A stretch of 64,000 nt of DNA from Caprimulgus europaeus (Eukaryota > Chordata > Aves > Caprimulgiformes > Caprimulgidae), in NCBI GenBank assembly GCA_907165065.1, contig OU015541.1, positions 4,402,001 to 4,466,000 on the forward strand. The letters are read 5' to 3'. The translations under genes and the position numbers were made by a program. The notes below the pieces were generated by a model. That model was not told the origin of the DNA and made no database searches. It saw nothing but the letters and a program-made list of their open reading frames with translations. Of this stretch, positions 62,601 to 64,000 are shown in pieces. The first letter of the stretch is position 1. Each line of letters begins with the position of its first letter.

Positions 62601-64000
62601 GTACGTACAGGTAACCATAAGATTTGCACACTCAGTCAAACAGTTGTGGGTCCCAGGGCTCTTCCTATGCAGAAAAGAGAGGTGAGTAACTTCCCAAGAG
62701 CAGAACATCACAGCTAGTACTGCAGCCAGACAAGTCTTATTGCCAGAAGTAATGCTCCTTTATTAGACTAAATATGAGAAATGAGGAGTGAGAGGGAAGA
62801 TGTTTCTGGGATATTCCTTCTTCAGGTTAGACTCATAGGCCTTAATAGCGATAATAGCTATGTCTTTTTTTTTTCTTTTAAATCTAAATATTGGTTGAAC
62901 TAATACAAGGTATTAGCACTCCCTACAAGAGCAAAAATGTATTTTCCAAATTTGCTAGTATTCTGCCAATTGTCATTCCTTAAAATCTCAGGTTTTACCT
63001 GACTAATAAAAAATTGTTAGAGTTTGGCACCTAAAATCTCTGATAATTCATTCTGTGCTGGCTTTACTCAATGCAGCAAGATGCTGAGTACTTTCCCTCT
63101 TTCCTTGTCCTGGCTGCCAGGGACTACAGCAGTACCAGACATTAGATCTGAGAGAAAAAGTCCCTCTGGCAGAGCCCGAGTGGCACAGAAAGAAGGAAAC
63201 AGCCACAGTGAAATTCGCAGGGAAAGGGAGCAGAGAGAGATTATGAGCCCAGGGGAAAATGATAGGTTCTGATGTTGATTCCACTGAATAATCGTCCAGC
63301 AGACCTCTGCAAGCCATTTGGAAACAGGACCTAAATATAAAATAATAGGGCAGTCTGGAACTGAAGGATATAGTTTCAAATAGCATTTGTAACCACACTG
63401 GAGCAGATATTTTTCATAATAGAGTGCAGCACGGATATGCTATATATGGGTGTTCTGGGTGAGATAAGTAACGCTTCCGAAGGATCCAGTAAGACTTTCA
63501 TGAATGCCATTTTATCACTCTCATCATCTGTATTAGTTCCCAAAAGCCACAGCCATAGAGCACAATCCCAAAGTGCAAAGCCTTGCACAAAAGGCCCATG
63601 ACAAACCTGTGTCTATGCCTCACACAACTTACAACCTCAGCTGCAGATAAACTCCTTTTCTCAGCTCTAATCTGTTCTGCAGACATTTTTACAGTACCAT
63701 GACAAAGAGATACAAGGAATTTTCTGCAACAATACCAGGAGTTACACTAGTGTGGTTCACTGACACTGTAAAAGGTTCAGATTATGACCTGATTGCACAA
63801 TACAAGGTACAGAAAAATCTAAAAATAAAAGCTACAGAGGGGGCAGGTTATACCTAGCACATCCATCAGCAGCAGAAGCAAGAACAAGCAGATTACCAAC
63901 AACAGCAGGATATATTGCAACATATCTCTCCTTTTTTGTCACTAAGCTGTATGAAGCATTTGCTGTAGAATTATTCTTACATCTCTTCTGTTGATAAGCT

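Larger units (their letters stand above)
47142..64000. other. Intergenic, AT-rich, no gene seen
   Basis: No coding exon, RNA gene or transposon can be supported. Minor features are a 14-bp tandem duplication at 56.2 kb, homeodomain-type palindromes at 50.1 and 59.6 kb, an oligo-T/oligo-A inverted pair near 59120-59145, and an imperfect direct repeat (GTTCAAAACCCATG and GTTCAAAAGCCCATG) near 50257-50310. The stretch around 57980-58090 faintly resembles a decayed ancient LINE 3' end. Confidence 0.7.

Overview
The window is vertebrate, almost certainly avian, nuclear DNA. Three 3'-truncated-type LINE fragments end in the bird CR1 signature (ATGATCTTTAAGGTC...CCAACC...ATTCTATGA), most of the sequence is AT-rich, CpG-poor and non-coding, and the only protein-coding evidence is a pair of exons with consensus splice sites. 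No bacterial, phage or operon-type organisation is present. The species cannot be fixed from the sequence alone; a galliform such as chicken is plausible.

Positions 1-4700 carry the 5' end of one gene on the minus strand, which I identify as CDH4 (R-cadherin, a classical type I cadherin). Exon 1 (start codon at 4469, 20 codons, signal peptide) splices through a 2,550-nt intron 1 to exon 2 (1748-1859), which encodes the start of the cadherin prodomain. Both donors read GTAAGT and the acceptor is pyrimidine-rich. Intron 2 runs off the left edge, so the rest of the gene lies outside the window. The promoter sits in a strong CpG island (about 3590-4860). Intron 1 contains a nearly perfect 9-bp minisatellite of about 47 copies, and a second, highly degenerate tandem array of about 21-bp units (about 21 copies) lies immediately upstream of the promoter.

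From about 5.3 kb to 64 kb I see no gene. This is the 5' flank of CDH4 and reads like a gene desert. It contains two long (GAAAA)n microsatellites (9.6 and 26.9 kb), an ancient MIR/CORE-SINE remnant (33.3 kb), a 201-bp MITE with terminal inverted repeats and a TTA target-site duplication (35.0 kb), a cluster of CR1 fragments all in the same orientation with a possible LTR remnant between two of them (43.1-47.1 kb), small tandem duplications, and several palindromic homeodomain/POU-type motifs that could mark distal enhancers. The best regulatory candidate is an octamer/POU motif cluster at 12.33-12.49 kb, about 8 kb upstream of the CDH4 start.

No novel protein system was found. The most unusual structures are the two tandem arrays that bracket the CDH4 first exon. 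Open frames through them and elsewhere are best explained as by-products of repeats or of GC-rich sequence.
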